From: JAKIYB01 sp964590255 | GTDB lineage: Bacteria; Armatimonadota; Hebobacteria; CAIYQO01 | Length of the DNA stretch: 64,000 nt | Direction: 5' to 3' | Assembly: GCA_964590255.1 (NCBI GenBank) | Contig: CAZPYA010000009.1 | Span: 1-64,000 of the forward strand | Shown: positions 8,556 through 16,091 of the stretch, one piece after another | How the letters are laid out: the number at the start of each line of letters is the position of its first letter | Numbering within the stretch: the stretch's first letter is position 1 | Program-made: the position numbers and the translations under genes | Notes under the pieces: model-generated | Told to the model about the DNA's origin: nothing | The model's input: the letters and a program-made list of their open reading frames with translations, nothing else | The model's database searches: none

Positions 8556-11462
8556 ATGCGATCGATCCTGATTCGGCTGTTCCTCGTGCTGGCCATCGGG
8601 CTGTGCAGCATGGGCGTGGCGCTGGCCGCCGGCCCCGCGGACAAGGACTTCAAAGCCGCGGAACAGCTCTTCAACCTGCGCATGGATACGCAGGCCATCG
8701 ACGAACTGACGAAGTTCGTGACGGCCTATCCGGCGGACCTGCGCGTGGCGAGAGCCAACTTCATGATCGGCCGGGCACAGCAGCGCCAGCAGAACTATCC
8801 GAAGGCGCTGGAGGCGTATGGCCAGGTCATCACGAAAGCGACGGCGCCCGACCAGACGGAACTGCGCGCCGAAACGCACTATTACATGGCTGAGTGCAAC
8901 CTGGCGCTGAAGGCCTACGAGAAGGCGGCGAAATCGTACCGTTTCTGCCTGAGCATCCCCACCGCGGATAAAGACCTGACGCTGCGCGCGCAATACTGGC
9001 TGGCGGAATGCCTCTTTCAACTGAATAAGTTCCCCGAAGCGGTGACCGAATACCGGCGGGTGACGGAGCTGGCGCCCCAGCACGCGCTGGCGCCGTGGGC
9101 GCTCTACTCCATCGGCGACATCGAGCTGCGCCGCAACAGCTTCACCCCGGCCATCGCCGCGCTGGAGAAGGTGACCACCCAGTATAAAGAGTCGGAAGTG
9201 GCGGGTGAAGCGACGCTGACGCTGGCCTTCGCCTACGTGGGCCGCGCCCGCGCCGGCGCCGACACGAAGGCCGCCGACTATCGCCGCGCCATCGAGTTGT
9301 TCACCGTCGTCATGGATAGCAAGAAATCCACCCGCACCGCCGCGCAGAAGGCGGCGGTGGCGTTGGGCCACGCCTTTTTCGACCTGCAGGACTACCCGAA
9401 GGCGGCGGATGCCTACGCAAAAGCGCTGGAGACGCAGGATCCCGCCACGCAGGCCGCCGTGGAAACCCGCCTGTGGCGCGGCCACGCGCTGTATAACGGC
9501 GGCAAATTCGAGGAGTCGCTGACGGAATATACCCGCCTGACCGGCAGTAAATATCCCGAACTCGTGCTGCTCGGTCAGTACTGGTCGGGCAACGCCTGGT
9601 TCAAAGTCGCCACCGCCCCTGCTGCCACCCCCGAGCAGCGCGAGCGCGGCTACACCGAGGCGATCAATGCCTTCCAACGCTACCTGAAAGCGCCGGGCGC
9701 GAAAGCCGACGCCAACGTGCTGTTGGCCACGCTGCTGACAGGCTTCAGCCAGGAAGACCTGGCCGGGATGAACGTGACGGACATGCGCGACAAGGCCATC
9801 ACCACCTTCCGCGAGATCATCGTGAAGTGGCCGGCCTCGCGCGAGGCCAAGGAAGCGAACTCGGGCATCGCCCGCCTGACGCAGACGATGGATCCCGAAA
9901 AACTGAAGGCGCTCATCGGGCAGCTTCCGCCGGATGCCATCTCCGCCGTCGCGCTGCAACTGGCCCGCCAGGAGTTCCTCGCCGGCCGCTACCAGGCGTC
10001 GATGGACGCGGCGAAGAAGGTGGTGGAGAGCAATCCGGCCCCGGAGATCATCACCCAGGCCACCTACCTCATCGCCGCCTCGCAGCATAAGCTGGGCGCG
10101 GTCGATGAGGCGATTGTCTCCTACAAGGCGGCGCTGGCGAAGGCGCCGGACAACGACCTGACCCCGCTGGTGCTGCGCGGCCTCACCCAGGCCTACCTGG
10201 ATAAGCGCAACTACACCGAAGCGCTGACCAGCGCGCAGGCGCTGGCCGCCAACAAGCGCGTCAGCGGCAAGGAGATGGCGGAAGCGCTGATGTTCCTCGC
10301 CGAGGCATACCTGAATAACGGCATGAAACCGGACGCGCTGGCTGCCTACAAGCGCGTCGTCACCGAGTTCCCGGGGTCGGAGCTGGCGCCGAACGCCATG
10401 CTCGGGCAGGCGTGGGTGCATGAGACGCTGAAGAACCGTCCCCAGGCCATCGCCGGCTTCAGCGATCTTGTCACGAAGTACCCGAAGCACGAGCTGGTGT
10501 CGGACGCGTCGTTCCACCTCGGCTACAACTACGCCGAGCAAAAGGACTACGAGAACGCCATTACGCATTACACGAAAGTGCCGGCGACCCACCGGCTGGC
10601 CGATCAGGCCGCTTACGCCATCGCCTGGGCGTATCGCGACCTGGGCAAAGACAAAGAGGCGAACGCGCAGTTCGCGAAGGTGGCCGAGAGCTTCCCGAAG
10701 AGCGCGCTGGCCTGCGACAGCCTGTATCGCATCGGCGAGCACTACCTGACGAATCTGCAGTATACCGACGCGATGTTGTATTTCGGTCGCGCGCAGGACC
10801 TGCACCCGGCGGACAAGCTGGCCCCGCTGGTCAGCTACAAGCTGGGGGTGTGCGCGTTCTTTGCCGAGCAGTACGCGGAGGCGGCCAACGCCTTCGGCCG
10901 CGTGACGGCGAACCACCCGACCAGCGAGTATGCCGCGGAAAGCCTTTTCTGGAGGGGGCAGTCGCAGGAGAAGCTGGGCCAGTTGGCGCCGGCGCGCGAC
11001 GCGTATCAGGCGTATCTGACGAAGTATGCGAAGCAGAATCTGGCGCTGGACGCCGCGCTGGGCGCCGGCCGCATCGCGCTGCTCGCCAAGCAGTATCCGG
11101 TGGCCCGCGTCGACCTGCAGAAGGCGCTGGCGGCCTGCGACGAGGCGGATCAGGGGCCGAACGCCGCGCTGAAGGACCGCTCGAAGAACGTCGCCCCGGA
11201 GGCGCAGTTCTATCTGGGCCAGTGCTACTTCGAGGAGAAGAAGTACGACCAGGCGTTCAAGGAGTTCGCGGCGGTGGACGGCTACGGTTTCGAGCCGTGG
11301 GGCTCCCGCGCGCTGCTGCGGCTCGCGGAGTGCGGGGCTCTCACCGGGAAGCTGGACTCGGCCGCCTTCACGCTGACCAAGCTCATCACCACCTACCCGG
11401 AGAGCGAGGCGGCGAAGGCCGCGCCCGAACTGGCGAAGAAATATAATATCCCGTTGAAGTAA
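8556..11462 (+). CDS. Secreted multi-TPR protein (YbgF/BamD-like repeats)
   Basis: A 968-residue protein. The start is ATG 8556, because GGAGGAG (8546-8552) is its ribosome binding site and overlaps the alternative GTG at 8544. MRSILIRLFLVLAIGLCSMGVALAAG is a signal peptide with an ALA-type cleavage site. The rest is an almost continuous solenoid of TPR-like helical pairs, with recurring motifs such as AEQLFNLRMDTQAIDEL, YPKALEAYGQV and FPEAVTEYRRV. The repeats resemble those of the Tol-associated protein YbgF/CpoB and BamD. It probably acts as a periplasmic scaffold for envelope complexes. It is monocistronic, with a strong hairpin terminator after the stop. No enzymatic domain is seen. Confidence 0.85.
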   Translation: MRSILIRLFLVLAIGLCSMGVALAAGPADKDFKAAEQLFNLRMDTQAIDELTKFVTAYPADLRVARANFMIGRAQQRQQNYPKALEAYGQVITKATAPDQTELRAETHYYMAECNLALKAYEKAAKSYRFCLSIPTADKDLTLRAQYWLAECLFQLNKFPEAVTEYRRVTELAPQHALAPWALYSIGDIELRRNSFTPAIAALEKVTTQYKESEVAGEATLTLAFAYVGRARAGADTKAADYRRAIELFTVVMDSKKSTRTAAQKAAVALGHAFFDLQDYPKAADAYAKALETQDPATQAAVETRLWRGHALYNGGKFEESLTEYTRLTGSKYPELVLLGQYWSGNAWFKVATAPAATPEQRERGYTEAINAFQRYLKAPGAKADANVLLATLLTGFSQEDLAGMNVTDMRDKAITTFREIIVKWPASREAKEANSGIARLTQTMDPEKLKALIGQLPPDAISAVALQLARQEFLAGRYQASMDAAKKVVESNPAPEIITQATYLIAASQHKLGAVDEAIVSYKAALAKAPDNDLTPLVLRGLTQAYLDKRNYTEALTSAQALAANKRVSGKEMAEALMFLAEAYLNNGMKPDALAAYKRVVTEFPGSELAPNAMLGQAWVHETLKNRPQAIAGFSDLVTKYPKHELVSDASFHLGYNYAEQKDYENAITHYTKVPATHRLADQAAYAIAWAYRDLGKDKEANAQFAKVAESFPKSALACDSLYRIGEHYLTNLQYTDAMLYFGRAQDLHPADKLAPLVSYKLGVCAFFAEQYAEAANAFGRVTANHPTSEYAAESLFWRGQSQEKLGQLAPARDAYQAYLTKYAKQNLALDAALGAGRIALLAKQYPVARVDLQKALAACDEADQGPNAALKDRSKNVAPEAQFYLGQCYFEEKKYDQAFKEFAAVDGYGFEPWGSRALLRLAECGALTGKLDSAAFTLTKLITTYPESEAAKAAPELAKKYNIPLK

Positions 11463-11483
11463 CCGCGCGGGAGAGATCGGCAT

Positions 11484-11513
11484 GCACGGGGCGTCCAGCG
11501 GGGCGCCCCGTGC
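11484..11513 (+). terminator. Hairpin terminator after TPR gene
   Basis: GCACGGGGCG (11484-11493) pairs perfectly with CGCCCCGTGC (11504-11513) across a 10-base loop, and CATTTGG follows. It lies 21 bases after the TPR stop codon. Confidence 0.6.
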
Positions 11514-11618
11514 CATTTGGTCGACGACAAATTGTTGGCAAAGCTGACCTGTATTGCCGTTATCTCGCCGCCGGCGGCGGGAATGCTGTGCGATATGGAC
11601 AAAATGAAGGCGGACACG

Positions 11619-12752
11619 ATGGCGCATGATGCGTCGCGGCACCTTTCCGTGGTAGCGCATCGCTGGGGCAGCGGATTGACGCCGGAGATGCGCGCGATAT
11701 GGCGCGCGGTATTGGCGCGCATCCCCGACGCGCCGGTGTTTTTGTATCCCGAATGGCTGGAGACGGCGGCGGCGGCGGGGATGGTCCGGCCCGCATACCT
11801 GCTGCAGGTGCGGCGCGACGGGGAAACCGCCATGCTGCTGCCGCTGACGGCGCGCGGGCCGTTGGCCTGGGCCGTGCCCGATCCGCTGTGCATGGATACC
11901 GCCATCCGCCTCATCGATCCCGAATGCGCCGACATTGCCTGGGCGGGCGTGGCTCGGGCGATGCGGGCGCACCGCGGGCTGGCGCACCTGGGTCTGGGCC
12001 GCATGGTGGACGAAGCGTGCCTCCACGGGCTGCGCGCGGCGGCACCGGCGGAGATGCCGCTGCACGACCGGCCGCTGGACCCCAGCTATCACGTGCCGTT
12101 GGCGGCGTGGCCGGCGTATGTGGCCGGATTGGGCCGCTCCATGCGCGACAAGTTGCGTCGCATCGAGACGTACCTTGCCGCGCACCCGGCGGAATTCGTC
12201 GCCGGCCCGGTGGACGCGGCGGAGACCGCGCCGGTGCTGGACTCGCTCATCCGCCTGTACCGCCGGCGCTGGGGCGGGCAGGTGGGCGGCAGCGCGCTGT
12301 GCGACGCGCACACCGCCGACTTCTACCGCACGGTGCTGCACTGGGCGATCGCCCACGACTACGGGGCGCTGCTGACCTTTCGCCGCGGCGCGCAGGTGCT
12401 GGCGGCGGGCAGCGCGCTGCATATTCCCGGTCAGCCCACGGCGTATTTTCACCTGATGGCCCGCGACGAAGACCCCGACCCGCTGCCCCGCGCGGTGGAG
12501 AGCCCGGGCATCGTGCTCACCACCCGCGTCGTCCAGTGGGCTATCGCCCGCGGCGCCCGCACGCTGTGCATGGGGCGGGGCGACCCGGGGTACAAGCTGC
12601 TGCTGGGCGCGACCCCGACGCCGCTGTGGCAGCCCACGCTGGCGCGTACGCCCCTGGCGGACGTCGTGCTGCCGGTGGTGCAGCGAGGCCTGCACTTGCT
12701 GACCCGGCTGCCGGTGCATCTGCTGGCGCGCTGCCGGCAGGCGGTCGGATAG
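11619..12752 (+). CDS. GNAT/FemAB-like acyltransferase (BioF2-like), copy 1
   Basis: About 377 residues. It has the two-lobed layout of BioF2-like/CelD GNAT proteins: an N-terminal lobe containing RIPDAPVFLYPEW, a linker with GLGRSMRDKLRRIE, and a C-terminal GNAT lobe with LIRLYRRRWGGQVGG and the motif CMGRGDPGYKLLLGA near the end. Related proteins act in polysaccharide or cell-wall modification. The reading frame is open from 11517 (TTG), but the ATG at 11619 is chosen. It has a GAAGGCGG ribosome binding site, and it gives the same distance to PVF..PEW as the downstream paralogue. The neighbour at 12906 is a tandem duplicate. The acyl donor and acceptor are unknown. Confidence 0.78.
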   Translation: MAHDASRHLSVVAHRWGSGLTPEMRAIWRAVLARIPDAPVFLYPEWLETAAAAGMVRPAYLLQVRRDGETAMLLPLTARGPLAWAVPDPLCMDTAIRLIDPECADIAWAGVARAMRAHRGLAHLGLGRMVDEACLHGLRAAAPAEMPLHDRPLDPSYHVPLAAWPAYVAGLGRSMRDKLRRIETYLAAHPAEFVAGPVDAAETAPVLDSLIRLYRRRWGGQVGGSALCDAHTADFYRTVLHWAIAHDYGALLTFRRGAQVLAAGSALHIPGQPTAYFHLMARDEDPDPLPRAVESPGIVLTTRVVQWAIARGARTLCMGRGDPGYKLLLGATPTPLWQPTLARTPLADVVLPVVQRGLHLLTRLPVHLLARCRQAVG

Positions 12753-12905
12753 CGGGCGCCGCCGTCCGCATTGTCGCGTTTTGCCCCGTGGGGTGGAAGC
12801 AATCTGCACATTGTTGTCGTCTGTTGCCCACGCGCCGTGCGCCGTCCGCTACAGTAAGGCTGCGTGCCTATTTATGGGCATCCACCACAGGAGGCATCGA
12901 GCGCC

Positions 12906-14060
12906 ATGGTGTATACGCTCTCGACCGAGCGCGATGTCTGCGAGTGCCGGCCACTGACCGACGACATCGACGCGGATCTGCTGGACTGCTGGCAGACCGT
13001 GGTGCGGCATGCTCCGGATACGCCGGTGTTCGCGCGCCCCGAGTGGGTGCTACAGGCGGTGCGCAGCGGCGTGACGCGCCAGGCGGCGCTGCTCGTTGCC
13101 TACCAGGCGGGCGTGCCCATCGGCATGCTGCCGGTGCAGCCGGTCATTCCCGGCTACTGGCAGGCGCTGATGCCCTTCAGCATGTCCGGCGCGGCGCTGG
13201 CGGCGCGGCCGGGCATGACCGAGACGGTCTGGACGCACGTCGCCGCCTGGCTGCGCGCGCGCGGCGGCCCGGGACTGCTCACCGCGGAGCTGAGCGCGGT
13301 CGGACCGCCGCTGCCGGCCGGTCTGGCGGTTGGGCGCCACGCCGTGCCGCCCAACCTGCGGGTACCGTTGGGGGAGAGCTGGGAGGCGTTTGTCGCCCGC
13401 CGTGGCCGCTCCACCCGCCGCAAGCTCAACACCCTCGCCGCGCGCCTCCATGACGGCATCCCCGGCCTGTCGATCGACATCATCACCCGCGAGGCGGAGG
13501 CGCCGGCGGCCATGGATACACTCATCAGCCTCTATCGCCGCCGCTGGGCCGACCAGGTGGGCGGCAGCCCGCTGTGCACCGGCTGCAACGCGCACTTCCT
13601 GCGCGAGGCGATGCGCTGGGCGGTGAGCCGCGGGTACGGTATCATCCCGGTCATCCGCTATCATGGCCGGCCCATTGCCCTCGGTACGGTACTGGCTATC
13701 CCCGGTCAGCAAACGGCGTACTACCACTTCACCGTGCGCGACCCCGCCGGCGAGGTGCCGGCGCTGGTGAACAGCCCGGGCACGGCGCTGGCGGTGGTGG
13801 TGGCGCAATGGGCCATCGCCCACGGGTACCAGACGCTGGACATGGGCCGCGGCAGCGCGGGGTATAAGCAGCTCCTGGGTGGCGAGCCGTGCGGGCAGGA
13901 ACGCCTCAGCCTCGCCACCTCGCCGCTGGCTGCCGCCGTGCTGCCCCGCCTCGCCCGCGCCGGCTACCTGCTGCAGCGCCTGCCCCTGCACATCGGCTAC
14001 CACGCCGGGCGCTGGTTGCGCCGGCCGGAACCGGTGGTCGAAGAGGCGCTGGCGGAGTGA
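12906..14060 (+). CDS. GNAT/FemAB-like acyltransferase (BioF2-like), copy 2
   Basis: A 384-residue paralogue of the preceding gene. The shared landmarks are APDTPVFARPEW near residue 40, RRGRSTRRKLN in the middle, LISLYRRRWADQVGGSPLC in the C-terminal lobe, and LDMGRGSAGYKQLLGG near the end. The ATG at 12906 is preceded by CAGGAGG at about 10 bases. The frame is also open from 12864 but without a ribosome binding site. The two copies clearly arose by tandem duplication and then diverged, so they may act on different acceptors or form a heterodimer. Family members transfer acyl or aminoacyl groups in envelope polysaccharide synthesis. The reaction here is not determined. Confidence 0.8.
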   Translation: MVYTLSTERDVCECRPLTDDIDADLLDCWQTVVRHAPDTPVFARPEWVLQAVRSGVTRQAALLVAYQAGVPIGMLPVQPVIPGYWQALMPFSMSGAALAARPGMTETVWTHVAAWLRARGGPGLLTAELSAVGPPLPAGLAVGRHAVPPNLRVPLGESWEAFVARRGRSTRRKLNTLAARLHDGIPGLSIDIITREAEAPAAMDTLISLYRRRWADQVGGSPLCTGCNAHFLREAMRWAVSRGYGIIPVIRYHGRPIALGTVLAIPGQQTAYYHFTVRDPAGEVPALVNSPGTALAVVVAQWAIAHGYQTLDMGRGSAGYKQLLGGEPCGQERLSLATSPLAAAVLPRLARAGYLLQRLPLHIGYHAGRWLRRPEPVVEEALAE

Positions 14061-14089
14061 GTATCCGGTTTCAGATTCCAATCTTGTTT

Positions 14090-14457
14090 CCAGCCGTTGA
14101 AACGGCTGGCTCGGTTCAGTCGTCCTTTCAGGACTGGCGGGGCGGGTATATGGTTCCAGCTTCTGTCTCCAGCCGTTGAAACGGCTGGCTAGATTCGGTC
14201 GTCTCTACGAGATTTGCGGGTAGGTATTCGGTTGCCGGGCTGCGTGATTGGCGATGAGGTGATGCCGGTACTTTCTCCAGCCGTTGGAAATGGCTGGCTC
14301 GGTTCAGTCGTCCTTCCAGGACTGGCGGGGCGGGTATATGGTACCAGCTTCTGTCTCCAGCCGTTGAAACGGCTGGCTAGATTCGGTCGTCTCTACGAGA
14401 TTTGCGGGTAGGTATTCGGTTGCCGGGCTGCGTGATTGGCGATGAGGTGATGCCGGT
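14090..14457. repeat. Tandem duplication (about 187-base period) of two-hairpin repeats
   Basis: Two near-identical units, 14090-14269 and 14277-14457, are offset by 187-188 bases. Each unit contains two copies of the palindrome CCAGCCGTTGAAACGGCTGG or a close variant, at 14090, 14169, 14277 and 14357. Each palindrome is followed about 12 bases later by a second small hairpin of the form GTCC..GGAC or GTCTC..GAGAT. The remaining bases up to 14628 hold no gene. Bases 14463-14540 match 34893-34965 and appear to be a third module of the element. Confidence 0.9.
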
Positions 14458-14628
14458 GTGCCTAATCGGACGCCACTCCGCCGCTGCTGCGTGGCTGACT
14501 ACGAACGGGTTTTGTTGGTGAGCTGACCTATGATTGGACATCGCAGACAGGTTGATGGCGGTGTGGTGACTATCTGCCACGAACGCCGCGGAGGGACGTT
14601 TGCTCCGCATACGGGCGGGAGTCATCGG

Positions 14629-15408
14629 TTACCGCTGGCCCAGTAGCACGTGCGTCTGCGGGATGACGCGGACGTCGCGCAGGTGGGCGGCGGCGCGGGC
14701 CTGGGCGTCGAGGGTGTCTGCGGCGGTGGGGGCGGCGGGGCCGCCGGGGCGGGGGGTGACGGGCTGGAGGATGCAGGGGATGGACGCGTCGCGGGCGGCG
14801 ACGAGGGCGGCGGCGCGGGCGATGTCGTCGCCGCTGCCGGTGGCGAAGACCAGCTTCACCTGCAGGCCGGTGGCGCGGCGCGCCAGCGCGGCGTCGAGGA
14901 AGGCGGCGTGGGCATCCCACAGCGCCAGGCAGCCGGTGGCCGAAGGCAGCTTGATGTCCATCACCAGGTGGGTGGGCATCTCGTCCAGCCGCCACAGCTC
15001 GTCGGGGAGCATGCCGTTCGTCTCCAGGTAGGTGGCGATGCCTTCGCGGTGCAGTTCGGGCATGAGGATGTTCAGCGCCTCCCAGTGGCGCAGCGGCTCG
15101 CCGCCGGTGAGCGCCACCGAGTGGTGCGGGTAGGCGGTGAAGAGCGCGCGCGCCAGCCCCACCAGGTCGTCGGCGAAGAGCGGGTTGGGCAGCGCGTCGA
15201 AGACGCGCGACCCCGGCGCCGTCTCCACCTGGCAGGCGGCGGGGAATGCGGCGCGGCTGGCAGGCGTGTCGCAGTAGGCGCAGCGCAGCGGGCAACCGTG
15301 GAAACGCACGAAGAGCTGGCGCACGCCCACCAGCAAGCCCTCGCCCTGGATGCCGGAGAAGAGCTCGTGCAGCGTGGCGGCGACGCGGCCGGTGGAAAAC
15401 AGGCTCAC
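14629..15408 (-). CDS. queE: QueE-like radical SAM enzyme (7-carboxy-7-deazaguanine synthase family)
   Basis: A 259-residue protein starting at GTG 15408, whose GTGA overlaps the stop of the upstream lipoprotein gene. LHELFSGIQGEGLLVGVRQ is the QueE substrate-binding start. The radical SAM cluster is C39-x3-C43-x2-C46 in FHGCPLRCAYCDT, followed by ALTGGEPL, YLETNG and VMDIKLP. QueE converts 6-carboxytetrahydropterin to 7-carboxy-7-deazaguanine in the queuosine/deazapurine pathway. No other queuosine or deazapurine gene is visible in this window, which is unusual, so a divergent substrate cannot be excluded. Translation is probably coupled to the lipoprotein gene. Confidence 0.85.
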   Translation of the reverse strand: MSLFSTGRVAATLHELFSGIQGEGLLVGVRQLFVRFHGCPLRCAYCDTPASRAAFPAACQVETAPGSRVFDALPNPLFADDLVGLARALFTAYPHHSVALTGGEPLRHWEALNILMPELHREGIATYLETNGMLPDELWRLDEMPTHLVMDIKLPSATGCLALWDAHAAFLDAALARRATGLQVKLVFATGSGDDIARAAALVAARDASIPCILQPVTPRPGGPAAPTAADTLDAQARAAAHLRDVRVIPQTHVLLGQR

Positions 15409-16091
15409 GGGTTCACCCCCGCCGGCAGCACGGTGATGGGCGCCACTGCCATCAGCCCGTTGAACTGCGCGATGACCCGCCCGTTGCCGGCAGCCTGCGC
15501 GTGGAAGAGGCCGTGTGGGGCGATGCCCGCCTCCGGCATGCGCGGCCCGAAGGAGCCGATGTCGCCTTTGAACGCCCAACTGGCCGGCACCGGAATGATC
15601 TGCTTGTCGGTGGTGATGACCGACGCGGTGAAGAGGATATCGTCGCCCGGGTGTGCGGTAGCCACCGCCGCCGGGGTGATGAGCAGCGTGACGGCGTTCG
15701 CCTGCGGCGGAGCGAGCATGAGCGAGATGCGCGCGGCATCGCGCTCGCTATCCATGTTCACCTCGACCTCGCCGTATTGCACGGCGAATTCGCCGGCGCG
15801 CACGCGCACTTTGCCTTTCGGCACGTTGCGGAAGATGAAGTAGCCGGCGTCATTGGTGGAGGTGCGCAGGATGGATCCGGTGCTCAGCTCCAGCTCGACC
15901 GGCGTGCCGGCTTGCGTCTGTAGTTCGAGATCGGCACGGTCACGCGTGAGTGGCTGGACGGCCACGGAGCGATAGACCCAGCCGTCCACCGTGCCGATGG
16001 GCACGCTGCCACCGGTGAGGCTGTTGACACCGGCGCAGCCGGTGAGGACGACCGCGAGACTGAGGAGCAGCAACAGCGCGAGCCATCTCAT
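15405..16091 (-). CDS. Lipoprotein with carboxypeptidase-regulatory-like beta-sandwich
   Basis: A 228-residue protein starting at ATG 16091, preceded by GGAGGCGG. The start overlaps the stop of the HTH-TPR gene (ATGA). MRWLALLLLLSLAVVLTGCAG is a lipoprotein signal with an LTGC lipobox. Residues about 35-120 (TVDGWVYRS...STNDAGYFIFRNVPKGKVRV) resemble a CarboxypepD_reg-type beta-sandwich. The C-terminal 100 residues form a second Ig-like domain (LITPAAVATAHPGDDILFTA). The protein is probably anchored on the periplasmic face of a membrane. It sits between a regulator and a radical SAM gene, so its cellular role is unclear. Confidence 0.75.
   Translation of the reverse strand: MRWLALLLLLSLAVVLTGCAGVNSLTGGSVPIGTVDGWVYRSVAVQPLTRDRADLELQTQAGTPVELELSTGSILRTSTNDAGYFIFRNVPKGKVRVRAGEFAVQYGEVEVNMDSERDAARISLMLAPPQANAVTLLITPAAVATAHPGDDILFTASVITTDKQIIPVPASWAFKGDIGSFGPRMPEAGIAPHGLFHAQAAGNGRVIAQFNGLMAVAPITVLPAGVNP

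Noticed and set aside
8445..12809. 1454-codon open frame on the minus strand opposite the TPR and acyltransferase genes
   Set aside because: It is the antisense shadow of GC-rich genes with supported ribosome binding sites; the translation is low-complexity and rich in Arg, Gly and Gln.
14090..14457. Possible CRISPR-like array
   Set aside because: The spacing of repeats is uneven (79, 108 and 80 bases), the intervening sequence is itself duplicated, and no cas gene is present.
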